From Aestuarierythrobacter sp037968495 (GTDB taxonomy: Bacteria > Pseudomonadota > Alphaproteobacteria > Sphingomonadales > Sphingomonadaceae), in the NCBI GenBank assembly GCA_037968495.1, contig JBBKVP010000054.1:1-64000 (forward strand): a stretch of 64,000 bases of DNA, given 5' to 3'. The notes under the pieces were generated by a model that was given only the letters and a program-made list of their open reading frames with translations, was not told where the DNA came from and ran no database searches. Positions 33,250 to 40,691 of the stretch are shown piece after piece. Each line of letters starts with the position of its first letter. The stretch's first letter is position 1. The translations under genes were made by a program, and so were the position numbers.

Positions 33250-33989
33250 GCCGCAACCACCTCGTAGCCTTCTTCTTCCAGCCGCATTGCCAGTTCGGGC
33301 CCGCCGGTTTTCACAATCTTGCCACGAGCCAGAACGTGGACCTTATCAGGCTTCACCACTTCGAGCAGGCGTTGATAATGCGTGATCAGCAGCGCAGCCT
33401 TATCCGGCCCACGCATGATCGTGTTGATGCCGTCGCCGACAATCCGCAGCGCATCGATGTCGAGCCCGCTATCGGTTTCGTCCAGCACCGCAAATTTCGG
33501 GTCGAGAATGCCCATCTGGACCATCTCGGCGCGCTTCTTCTCGCCACCAGAGAAGCCAACATTGACCTGCCGCTTGAGCATTTCCATGTCCATCTTCAGC
33601 AGGCCCGCCTTCTCGCGCGCCAACTTCAGGAAATCGCCGCCGGAAAGTGGTTCTTCGCCGCGCGCCTTGCGCTGCGAATTGAGCGCCTCGCGCAGGAATT
33701 GAACGTTTGACACGCCGGGAATTTCGACCGGATATTGAAAGCCCAGGAAGAAGCCGAGTGCAGCACGCTCATGCGGCTCCAGCTCTAGCAAGTCCCTGCC
33801 CATGAACTCCACCGATCCGCCGGTGACTTCATAGCCCGGACGGCCGCCCAGCACATAAGCCAGCGTGGATTTACCCGCGCCATTGGGCCCCATAATCGCG
33901 TGCACTTCGCCCGCATTCACTTCGAGCGTGAGGCCATCAAGAATGGTCTTGTCTGCCACGGTGGCGGTGAGGTTGGTAATTTTAAGCAT
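33246..33989 (-). CDS. sufC: Fe-S cluster assembly ATPase SufC
   Basis: This ABC-type ATPase powers the SufBCD scaffold. The 247-residue protein has Walker A GPNGAGKSTL (about 35-44), the signature FSGGEKKRAEMVQM, Walker B with FAVLDETDSGLD and the switch His in LLITHYQRLL. It interacts with SufB and SufD in the cytoplasm; there is no membrane domain. Its start overlaps the end of the DUF559 gene by 8 nt, which places that odd gene within the operon. Confidence 0.97.
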   Translation of the reverse strand: MLKITNLTATVADKTILDGLTLEVNAGEVHAIMGPNGAGKSTLAYVLGGRPGYEVTGGSVEFMGRDLLELEPHERAALGFFLGFQYPVEIPGVSNVQFLREALNSQRKARGEEPLSGGDFLKLAREKAGLLKMDMEMLKRQVNVGFSGGEKKRAEMVQMGILDPKFAVLDETDSGLDIDALRIVGDGINTIMRGPDKAALLITHYQRLLEVVKPDKVHVLARGKIVKTGGPELAMRLEEEGYEVVAA

Positions 33990-34479
33990 GTCGGTCTCTT
34001 GTTCGTGGGGCGCGGATACGCGGATCGCCGGAGTCCATGTCAGGCGTTTCGAGGGCGCTCAGGATGGATTCCTTCACATGCTCGATTTCGTTCAACACTT
34101 CGTCTTCGGTGAAGCTGATCGGCAGGATGTGTTTTTCAGCCAGTGTTTTGTTGCGCAGTGCGGTCAGTTCATCCGCGCCGACATCGCCGGAATCTATGTC
34201 GATCACCAGCATCCGGTCGGAACAGCCGAAATCGACAATGACCGAGCTGATCACGATCTTGCGGCGGAACTTGTAGCCCTCCAGCCGCCCGTCGCGCAGC
34301 AATTCCCACAGCGCCTTTTCAGCCTCGGTAGGATTGCGCTTCATATCGCGCGCACGGTCGTTGATCCGGTCAAGCCGATCGGACGAAATATGCTTGCGGC
34401 CGCGCGGTGCAGCGTCAGCATTTTCGCGGTCGGAGGCGGCGCCGAGCGAGAGTTTTTTGCGCTCAGTCACGATGGGCAT
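33982..34479 (-). CDS. DUF559-like protein inside the suf operon, active site altered
   Basis: The 165-residue protein begins with a basic extension and then shows the DUF559 pattern: ARDMKRNPTEAEKALWELLR, LEGYKFRRKIVISSVIVDFG and CSDRMLVIDIDSGD. DUF559 proteins have a Vsr/PD-(D/E)xK-like nuclease fold and usually read LxIExDGxxH at that last position. Here the Glu and the His are missing and DG has become DSG, so catalysis is doubtful. It lies between a small secreted protein gene and sufC with overlaps on both sides. Its role in iron-sulfur assembly, if any, is unknown. Confidence 0.75.
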   Translation of the reverse strand: MPIVTERKKLSLGAASDRENADAAPRGRKHISSDRLDRINDRARDMKRNPTEAEKALWELLRDGRLEGYKFRRKIVISSVIVDFGCSDRMLVIDIDSGDVGADELTALRNKTLAEKHILPISFTEDEVLNEIEHVKESILSALETPDMDSGDPRIRAPRTRDRHA

Positions 34480-34838
34480 CTCAATCGAACGAACTCAGAT
34501 TGCTGCATACTTGCTGATTGGGGATTGATGATGGTCAAGGCTTTCCGATCTTCTGAAAGCTTCATTCGGTAAAGACTCGACCAAGATTGCCCCTCGCCTT
34601 CATGTTTAGCCAAAATGACAATCGACCCGTCACTCTGTCGAATGATTTCTTGGATCGAACCTCGTGACTCGTAAAATTGCACTGAATCCCACGACACCCT
34701 CAATCGACTGTCGTTGTTTCCGGTCCCGCAGTCCGACAATTCACTATTGTACCCGCCCCAGAACTCGCGCGGGAGCTCAAAGAGATCTGGTTCAGGTGCA
34801 GCCAATGGTGACATAAGAAGCAAAACTAAAAATGACAT
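34467..34838 (-). CDS. Small secreted protein inside the suf operon
   Basis: The 123-residue product starts at ATG 34838, overlapping the sufB stop (TGATG). A short signal peptide (SFLVLLLMSPLAAPEP) suggests export. The mature part has two widely spaced Cys (SDCGTG and LRCPS), likely one disulfide, and beta-rich sequence (SRLRVSWDSVQFYESRG). No family recognised. The DNA is visibly more A+T-rich than sufB and sufC on either side. A secreted protein inside a cytoplasmic cluster-assembly operon is unusual. It overlaps the DUF559-like gene by 13 nt. Confidence 0.65.
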   Translation of the reverse strand: MSFLVLLLMSPLAAPEPDLFELPREFWGGYNSELSDCGTGNNDSRLRVSWDSVQFYESRGSIQEIIRQSDGSIVILAKHEGEGQSWSSLYRMKLSEDRKALTIINPQSASMQQSEFVRLRCPS

Positions 34839-36319
34839 CACCCCACACTCCCCTCAAGGCTAATCCCGAGCAGCTTCTGCGCTTCGACCGCAAACTCCAT
34901 CGGCAGCTGCTTCAGCACTTCTTTGGCAAAGCCGTTGACGATCAGCGCGACGGACTCTTCTTCGTCCAGCCCGCGTTGCATGGCGTAGAACAGCTGGTCG
35001 TCGGAAATCGTGCTGGTGGTCGCTTCGTGTTCGATCTGGGCGGTGGGATTTTTCACCTCGATATAGGGAACGGTATGCGCGCCGCATTTGTCGCCCAACA
35101 GCAGACTGTCGCACTGGGTGAAATTGCGGACATTGTCGGCATTTGCGCCCACGCGCACCAGCCCGCGATAGGTGTTGTTGCTCTTGCCCGCGCTGATCCC
35201 CTTGGAGATGATCGTGCTGCGCGATCCCTTGCCATTGTGGATCATCTTCGTGCCAGTATCGGCCTGCTGGTAATTGTTGGTGACGGCAACCGAGTAGAAC
35301 TCGCCCACGCTGTCTTCGCCATTGAGCACGCAGGACGGATATTTCCACGTCACCGCGCTGCCGGTTTCGACCTGCGTCCATGAAATCTTGGAGCGGTCGC
35401 CTTGGCACAAGCCGCGCTTGGTGACGAAATTGTAGATCCCGCCCAGCCCCTCGGCATTACCGGGATACCAGTTCTGCACGGTCGAATATTTGATCTCCGC
35501 ATCTTCCATCGCGACCAGTTCCACCACCGCGGCGTGCAGCTGGTTTTCATCGCGCATCGGGGCGGTACAGCCTTCGAGATAACTCACGTAGCTGCCTTTT
35601 TCGGCAATGATCAGCGTGCGTTCGAACTGGCCGGTATTTTCGGCATTGATGCGGAAGTAGGTGGATAGCTCCATCGGGCAGCGCACGCCCTCCGGAATGT
35701 AAACGAAGGTGCCGTCAGAGAAGACAGCTGCATTGAGCGTGGCGAAGTAATTGTCGCGCATGGGCACGATTTTGCCGAGCCACTTCTGGACCATCTCGGG
35801 ATATTCTTTGATCGCTTCCGAAATGCTGCGGAAGATGACGCCTGCAGATTCCAATTCCTTGCGGAATGTCGTCGCGACGCTGACGCTGTCGAACACGGCA
35901 TCGACGGCGACTTTACGCGCGCCTTTTACGCCGGCGAGAACTTCCTGTTCGCCAAGCGGAATACCCAACTTGTCATAGACGCGCTTGATTTCGGGATCGA
36001 GTTCATCAAGCGAGCCGAGCTCCGGCTTCTTGGTCGGTTCGGCGTAATAATAGGCGTCTTGGTAATCGATCTTGGGATAGCCGACCTTAGCCCAATCGGG
36101 CTCTTCCATATCCTGCCAGATGCGGAATGCCTTCAGCCGCCAGTCGAGCATCCATTGCGGCTCGTTCTTCTTGCCGGAGATGAAGCGCACAGTGTCTTCG
36201 TTCAGGCCCTTAGGCGCGAAGGTCTGTTCGATGTCGGAGGAAAAGCCATGCTCGTATGTTTCGAGGGCTTTGGCGGCGTCCTTCGCGGCCTTATCCTTGA
36301 TCTGGACCTGTTCGTTCAT
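34838..36319 (-). CDS. sufB: Fe-S cluster assembly protein SufB
   Basis: SufB is the main scaffold subunit. The 493-residue protein has the full family pattern: YEHGFSSDIEQTFAPKGLNE near the N-terminus, GVRCPMELSTYFRINAENTG, RTLIIAEKGSYVSYLEGCTA, NFVTKRGLCQGDRSKISW, GKGSRSTIISKGISAG and CDSLLLGDKCGAHTVPYIEV with the conserved Cys involved in cluster assembly. The C-terminus ends MEFAVEAQKLLGISLEG. It follows the regulator gene with a 4-nt overlap and begins the structural part of the operon. Confidence 0.97.
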   Translation of the reverse strand: MNEQVQIKDKAAKDAAKALETYEHGFSSDIEQTFAPKGLNEDTVRFISGKKNEPQWMLDWRLKAFRIWQDMEEPDWAKVGYPKIDYQDAYYYAEPTKKPELGSLDELDPEIKRVYDKLGIPLGEQEVLAGVKGARKVAVDAVFDSVSVATTFRKELESAGVIFRSISEAIKEYPEMVQKWLGKIVPMRDNYFATLNAAVFSDGTFVYIPEGVRCPMELSTYFRINAENTGQFERTLIIAEKGSYVSYLEGCTAPMRDENQLHAAVVELVAMEDAEIKYSTVQNWYPGNAEGLGGIYNFVTKRGLCQGDRSKISWTQVETGSAVTWKYPSCVLNGEDSVGEFYSVAVTNNYQQADTGTKMIHNGKGSRSTIISKGISAGKSNNTYRGLVRVGANADNVRNFTQCDSLLLGDKCGAHTVPYIEVKNPTAQIEHEATTSTISDDQLFYAMQRGLDEEESVALIVNGFAKEVLKQLPMEFAVEAQKLLGISLEGSVG

Positions 36320-36753
36320 CGGGCAATTTCCATTTCGGGGGTCTTTTCAGGTGTATTCGCGAGCTGCGTAAGCGCGATATTCGCGAGCGCGCCGCGCAGG
36401 GCTTCGTTAATTATGCCTACATGCGGCCGGACCGAGCAGCTATCCTCTAGCGCGCAATCATGCTTGCCATGCTCGGCGCAGGATGTGAGCGCGATAGGGC
36501 CTTCGACGGCCTCGACAATATCGGCCAAAGTGATCGCCGCCGCCGGACGAGCCAGCTGCAATCCGCCACCCACACCGCGTGACGAGCGCAGGAGGCCAGC
36601 GGCAGTAAGTTTGCTGACGAGTTTCTGCACTGTCGGTACCGGCAGGCCGGTTTCCGCCGCCAATTCCGCAGCCGACACACGCGAAAAGCCGCAATGGCGC
36701 GCGGCGGCGCTCATCGTGACTACGGCGTAATCGGCTAGGTTGGACAGGCGCAT
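36316..36753 (-). CDS. Rrf2 family regulator of the suf operon (IscR/SufR-like)
   Basis: The 145-residue protein is an Rrf2 winged-helix regulator: MRLSNLADYAVVTMSAAAR start, GLPVPTVQKLVSKLTAAGLL recognition region and SSRGVGGGLQLARPAAAITL wing. Cluster ligands are likely the three Cys in SCAEHGKHDCALEDSCSV, which fit the IscR-like spacing. It probably senses cluster status and represses its own operon when clusters are plentiful. It is the first gene of the suf operon, overlaps sufB by 4 nt and has a palindrome at its promoter. Confidence 0.92.
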   Translation of the reverse strand: MRLSNLADYAVVTMSAAARHCGFSRVSAAELAAETGLPVPTVQKLVSKLTAAGLLRSSRGVGGGLQLARPAAAITLADIVEAVEGPIALTSCAEHGKHDCALEDSCSVRPHVGIINEALRGALANIALTQLANTPEKTPEMEIAR

Positions 36754-36754
36754 A

Positions 36755-36790
36755 ATCTCAAATCAGACTGTTTTACTCTGATTTGGAGAT
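36755..36790 (-). promoter_or_regulatory. Palindromic operator at the suf promoter
   Basis: CAAATCAGA at 36759-36767 and TCTGATTTG at 36777-36785 form a perfect 9-bp inverted repeat with a 9-nt spacer. It extends outward as ATCT and AGAT with one unpaired base. It lies directly before the regulator's ATG (36753) and downstream of or over the promoter, as expected for autoregulation by the Rrf2 protein. Confidence 0.75.
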
Positions 36791-36814
36791 AGTGACGGAT
36801 TTCAGCCGTTTCAA
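36786..36814 (-). promoter_or_regulatory. Predicted suf operon promoter
   Basis: On the minus strand TTGAAA (36814-36809) and TATCTC (36791-36786) are separated by exactly 17 nt. The -10 overlaps the outer edge of the operator, so a bound regulator would block polymerase. The -10 is a modest match; placement is inference. Confidence 0.5.
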
Positions 36815-36963
36815 CGCAATTCCGACTGTTGCGAGTCGTTAGCATTTGGCGGGACACGGGTATTCTTATCCAGCCCGATAACTACACTGCACTGGTTAAT
36901 AGCAATCGTAACTGTAGTTTGGCGATCGAGGATATTACGCCCCGACCGCCAGAGTTTTCGGAT

Positions 36964-37389
36964 TTAGTCCTTGGGTAGGATTACGTTGTCGACTACGTGG
37001 ATAATCCCGTTTGTGCATTCAATGTCGGCCGTTACCACTTTGGCGCCGCCGACTGTGACACCGTCTGTGCCGTCGACGTGGACGGTCGTGCCGCCAGCAG
37101 TTTCTGGGTCCATCTTCTTACCAGCAACGTCGGATGACTTAACTGCGCCCGGCACTACATGGTGCAAAAGGATGGCAGTCAACTTGTCCTTATTTTCCGG
37201 CTTTACCAGATCATCGACTGTTCCGGCTGGAAGCGCTGAGAATGCATCATCAGTCGGCGCAAATACTGTGAACGGGCCTGAACCCTTCAAAGTTTCGACC
37301 AAGCCGGCCGCAGTTACGGCAGCAACCAAAGTCTTGAACGATCCGGCTGCGACGGCGGTGTCGACGATATCATGGGTCTTGTCAGACAT
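36964..37389 (-). CDS. Fasciclin (FAS1) domain protein
   Basis: From ATG 37389 (preceded by AGAAAGAAAAAG) the gene gives 141 residues, a single FAS1 domain: DIVDTAVAAGSFKTLVAAVT, then GPFTVFAPTDDAFSALPAGT (H1 box) and TAILLHHVVPGAV followed by NGIIHVVDNVILP (H2 box). No signal peptide is visible from this start, though such proteins are usually exported; a longer start to 37602 gives no signal either and looks non-coding. FAS1 domains mediate adhesion. It is a stand-alone gene. Confidence 0.88.
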   Translation of the reverse strand: MSDKTHDIVDTAVAAGSFKTLVAAVTAAGLVETLKGSGPFTVFAPTDDAFSALPAGTVDDLVKPENKDKLTAILLHHVVPGAVKSSDVAGKKMDPETAGGTTVHVDGTDGVTVGGAKVVTADIECTNGIIHVVDNVILPKD

Positions 37390-37654
37390 ATCTTTTTCTT
37401 TCTGAGGTGAGCCGCCAATTTTCGTGGCGGCGAAAGCCATATCTCGGGCACTGACGAGCGAGCCGGAATGGTGGCTAAATGTTGGTGGTGGCGAGGCGTC
37501 CTTCTCCCCGTAACACACCTCTCGCATCAGTTTCCTGGATTGCCAATATGGGCTTTCCGTCGTCTTGTGCTGAGCCTCATCAATCCCCATTGCCGGTATC
37601 ACACCCGTGCATTGACCCTGAATATGCCGGTCATATAGGTAAACGTGACTGCCA
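37390..37654. other. Intergenic stretch without a recognisable gene
   Basis: No convincing coding sequence on either strand; the 5' extension of the fasciclin frame here has poor composition. It contains the upstream region of the fasciclin gene and leads into a dispersed repeat at 37662. Confidence 0.5.
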
Positions 37655-37661
37655 GAACCGG

Positions 37662-37694
37662 GGTATGGATCCCCGCCTTCGTGAGAATGACGAA
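37662..37694 (+). repeat. Degenerate dispersed repeat (GGATCCCCGCCTTCG type)
   Basis: GGTATGGATCCCCGCCTTCG followed by TGAGAATGACGAA is a decayed form of a hairpin repeat seen widely in proteobacterial intergenic DNA, whose intact form reads CCCCGCCTTCGCGGGG. Here the right arm has mutated. It lies 8 nt from the DUF885 gene end. Confidence 0.5.
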
Positions 37695-37701
37695 CTAACC
37701 G

Positions 37702-39546
37702 TTAACTCGCCATTTCATCGTTGATCCACGCATCGACATTCTCTTCCATGATCGACAGGGGCACGGGGCCGCTTTTCAGGATCACATCGTGGAAGCCGCG
37801 AATATCGAAATCATCGCCCAATGCAGCCTGCGACCGGTCGCGCAATTCCATGATCTTGAGCTTGCCAATCATATAAGCCGTCGCTTGGCCCGGAAAGACG
37901 ATGTAGCGTTCGATAGCTTTGCGAACATCACCCTCGGGATTGGGCGTATTTTCGGATAGATATGCGATGGCTTCTTCGCGGGTCCAGCGCTTGTGATGCA
38001 GGCCGGTATCCACAACCAGTCTACAGGCTCTCCACAGTTCCATCCCCAACCGGCCAAAGTCGGAATAGGGAACGGTATAGAAGCCCATGTCCTTGCCCAA
38101 TTCCTCGGTATAAAGGCCCCAGCCCTCGGAATAGGCAGTCACGCCGCCGAACCTGCGGAAGGGCGGAATATCGCCAAGGCCGGTCTGGATCGAAAGCTGC
38201 AAATGGTGGCCCGGAAGACCTTCGTGATAGGCGAGCGCTTCAAGCTCGTTCTTCGACATATCGCGAAGGTTGTAGAGGTTCACATAATAGGTGCCGGGGC
38301 GCGATCCATCGGGTGCCGGGCGCTGGTAGAAAGCCTTGCCTGCCGATTTTTCGCGGAATGCCTCGACCGGTTTCACGACCAACGGATCGGTCGGCAGCGT
38401 AGCGAAGAATTCAGGTAATTTCGCTTCCATCGCCGCCATCTTGGTGGCTGTGTCTTCGAGATAACCCTCGCGTGTTTCGTAGAAGAACTGCGGATCATCG
38501 CGGGTAAAGGCGAAGAATTCCTGCAGCGTGCCTTCAAAGCCGACCTGCCCCATGATTTTACGCATTTCGCCGTGGATCCGGTCGACTTCGCGCAAGCCGA
38601 TATTGTGGATTTCATCCGGCGTCAGATCGGTGGTGGTGTAGCTGGCAAGCAGCGCCGTGTAATAGGCTGCGCCATTCGGCAGCCGCCACACGCCATCGTC
38701 GGTTGGCGCTATGGCTTGCTGGCGCTTCATTTCGGCTAGGAGGCGCTGGTAGGCAGGATCGGCCTTTCCGACCCACGCCTCTTCCGCTGCGGACTGCAAC
38801 TGCATCGCCGCTTCCGCGTCCAATTCGAGCGCATCCACCTTGCCATCAAAGTCTTCCAGCACAGCGTTGCTGATTCCCGCTTCCAGTAAGTTATCGATAT
38901 CGGAAATCACATAAGGATAGACCCATTTCGGCGGCATCACACCCTGATCGGCACGGGCGCGGCTCTTGGCGGTAAGCGTGTCGAGCACGGTTCCGATACC
39001 TTCGATCCGCGAAATGTAATCGCGGGCCTGCTGCTCGTCCTTGACCGAGTGAATATTGATCAGAAACGCCGGGAGGCCCGATTGCGCGCCGCTCATCTGA
39101 TTGAACAGATAGCCATTATCGCGGAACGGGAAGAGCGACGCGGAGCGCGCGGCCATCGATGCAAACAGGCGCAGCGAAAGCTGATCCTGATCGCTTAGGC
39201 GAGCGGGGCTATATGTCGCTACTTCCTTGGCGGTATCCTGAAGTCGGCGCTGATATTCAATCGTATCGGCATCGGAATAATCGTCCCATTTGCCGTAATC
39301 ATCGCCGCGTTGTCCACGATATGCCTGACTCTCTGGCGAAGCAGCGAGATTGGCTTGGTCATAGGCCTCGAACCGATTTTTCAGATCGCGTTCGTTAGCT
39401 TGCACTTCCGCAAGAACTGCGGCTGTAGAATCGCCCGCTGCTTGGGCTGCGCGCATCGCTTGCTCGGCATCATCATTTTGCACCGTTGCGCAACCAGCCA
39501 CTAGTGCGCTCGCCGCAACCGCACCAAGCAAAGACCGTTTCAGCAT
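37702..39546 (-). CDS. DUF885 family peptidase-like lipoprotein
   Basis: From ATG 39546 the product has 614 residues, with a lipoprotein signal (LLGAVAASALVAGC, Cys about 18). DUF885 proteins are putative zinc carboxypeptidases. The motif AYHEGLPGHHLQLS (HExxxxHH-like) is present at about 415, followed by the downstream Glu in AYSEGWGLYTEELGKDMG and the conserved RYIVFPGQATAYMIGKLKI near the end. It is likely anchored in the envelope and degrades peptides. A single-gene unit divergent from pyrD. Confidence 0.88.
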   Translation of the reverse strand: MLKRSLLGAVAASALVAGCATVQNDDAEQAMRAAQAAGDSTAAVLAEVQANERDLKNRFEAYDQANLAASPESQAYRGQRGDDYGKWDDYSDADTIEYQRRLQDTAKEVATYSPARLSDQDQLSLRLFASMAARSASLFPFRDNGYLFNQMSGAQSGLPAFLINIHSVKDEQQARDYISRIEGIGTVLDTLTAKSRARADQGVMPPKWVYPYVISDIDNLLEAGISNAVLEDFDGKVDALELDAEAAMQLQSAAEEAWVGKADPAYQRLLAEMKRQQAIAPTDDGVWRLPNGAAYYTALLASYTTTDLTPDEIHNIGLREVDRIHGEMRKIMGQVGFEGTLQEFFAFTRDDPQFFYETREGYLEDTATKMAAMEAKLPEFFATLPTDPLVVKPVEAFREKSAGKAFYQRPAPDGSRPGTYYVNLYNLRDMSKNELEALAYHEGLPGHHLQLSIQTGLGDIPPFRRFGGVTAYSEGWGLYTEELGKDMGFYTVPYSDFGRLGMELWRACRLVVDTGLHHKRWTREEAIAYLSENTPNPEGDVRKAIERYIVFPGQATAYMIGKLKIMELRDRSQAALGDDFDIRGFHDVILKSGPVPLSIMEENVDAWINDEMAS

Positions 39547-39649
39547 CCGAATTCTCCCGAGAAATAATGTTGCGTATAAGACTGCCGACGTTACGTGCTC
39601 ATTGCAATCCATTTGCCTGCACGATGCCGCTTTGCCATAGCGCCTGCCA

Positions 39650-40681
39650 ATGCTGTTCGATCTTCTCAGACCCGCCATCTACACGCTCGATCCGGAGCGC
39701 GCGCACCGGCTGACGATTGCCGCCCTACGCGCAAAGCCAATGTTGAAGTGCCATCCTGTGGACGGACCGCTGGCAATTGATGTGGCGGGGCTGCGTTTTC
39801 CAAGTCCAGTCGGGCTGGCAGCCGGGTTCGACAAGGATGCCGAGGTGCCGGACGCGATGCTCGCGATGGGTTTCGGCTTCAGCGAAGTCGGATCGATTAC
39901 CCCGCTGCCGCAAGAGGGCAATCCCAAACCGCGCCTGTTCCGGCTGGTCGAAGACCGCGCGGTCATCAATCGCATGGGCTTCAACAATGGCGGGCTGGCG
40001 GGCGCATTGCCGAGGCTGAAAGCGCGAAAGGATCGCGGCGGGATCGTAGGTGTGAATATCGGCGCCAACAAAGACAGCCCCGACCGCAGTGCCGATTATG
40101 CGGCCATGACAAAAGCGGTCATGCCTTACGCGTCCTATCTCGCCGTGAATATCAGCAGCCCGAACACGCCGGGCCTGCGCGCATTGCAGGATGAGGGCGC
40201 GCTGGTGGCCTTGCTCGACGGGGTAATCGAAGCGCGCGGTACATCGGAAGTTCCGATTTTTCTAAAAGTCGCGCCCGACTTAGAGCCATCGGATGTGGAC
40301 GCGATTGCCCGCATTTCGATGGATAAGAAGCTTGGCGCACTGATAGTTTCCAACACGACAATCTCGCGGCCTGACCTCAAATCGCGCCACGCTAACGAAA
40401 CCGGCGGCTTATCTGGCGAACCCTTGCGTGATCTGGCGCTGCAACGTGTTCGCGATTTCCGCACTGCGACGGGCGGCAACATGCCGCTGATCGGCGTGGG
40501 CGGCATTGCGACTGCGGAGGACGCGTGGGCGCGCATCCGGGCGGGGGCGAGTTTGGTCCAGCTTTACAGCGCGATGGTCTATGAAGGGCCCGCAATAGCG
40601 CGGACAATCACGCGCGGTCTGGCCAAGCTGATGAAGCGCGAAGGCTTTTCCGGGATTGCGGAGGCTGTCGGGAGCGATTAG
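39650..40681 (+). CDS. pyrD: Dihydroorotate dehydrogenase (quinone), class 2
   Basis: PyrD oxidises dihydroorotate to orotate with quinone at the inner membrane face, in pyrimidine synthesis. It has 343 residues. The N-terminal helix DLLRPAIYTLDPERAHRLTI is the class 2 membrane-associating segment. FMN and substrate motifs are VGLAAGFDKDAEVPDAM, RMGFNNGGL, GVNIGANKD, VNISSPNTPGLR (catalytic Ser region), LIVSNTTISRP and GVGGIATAEDAWARIRAGA. It is followed 10 nt later by ggt on the same strand. Confidence 0.96.
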   Translation: MLFDLLRPAIYTLDPERAHRLTIAALRAKPMLKCHPVDGPLAIDVAGLRFPSPVGLAAGFDKDAEVPDAMLAMGFGFSEVGSITPLPQEGNPKPRLFRLVEDRAVINRMGFNNGGLAGALPRLKARKDRGGIVGVNIGANKDSPDRSADYAAMTKAVMPYASYLAVNISSPNTPGLRALQDEGALVALLDGVIEARGTSEVPIFLKVAPDLEPSDVDAIARISMDKKLGALIVSNTTISRPDLKSRHANETGGLSGEPLRDLALQRVRDFRTATGGNMPLIGVGGIATAEDAWARIRAGASLVQLYSAMVYEGPAIARTITRGLAKLMKREGFSGIAEAVGSD

Positions 40682-40691
40682 CAGCGCCCGC

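Noticed and set aside
37390..37602. N-terminal extension of the fasciclin protein by about 70 residues
   Set aside because: The extra sequence lacks a signal peptide and domain-like composition, while ATG 37389 has a good ribosome site.
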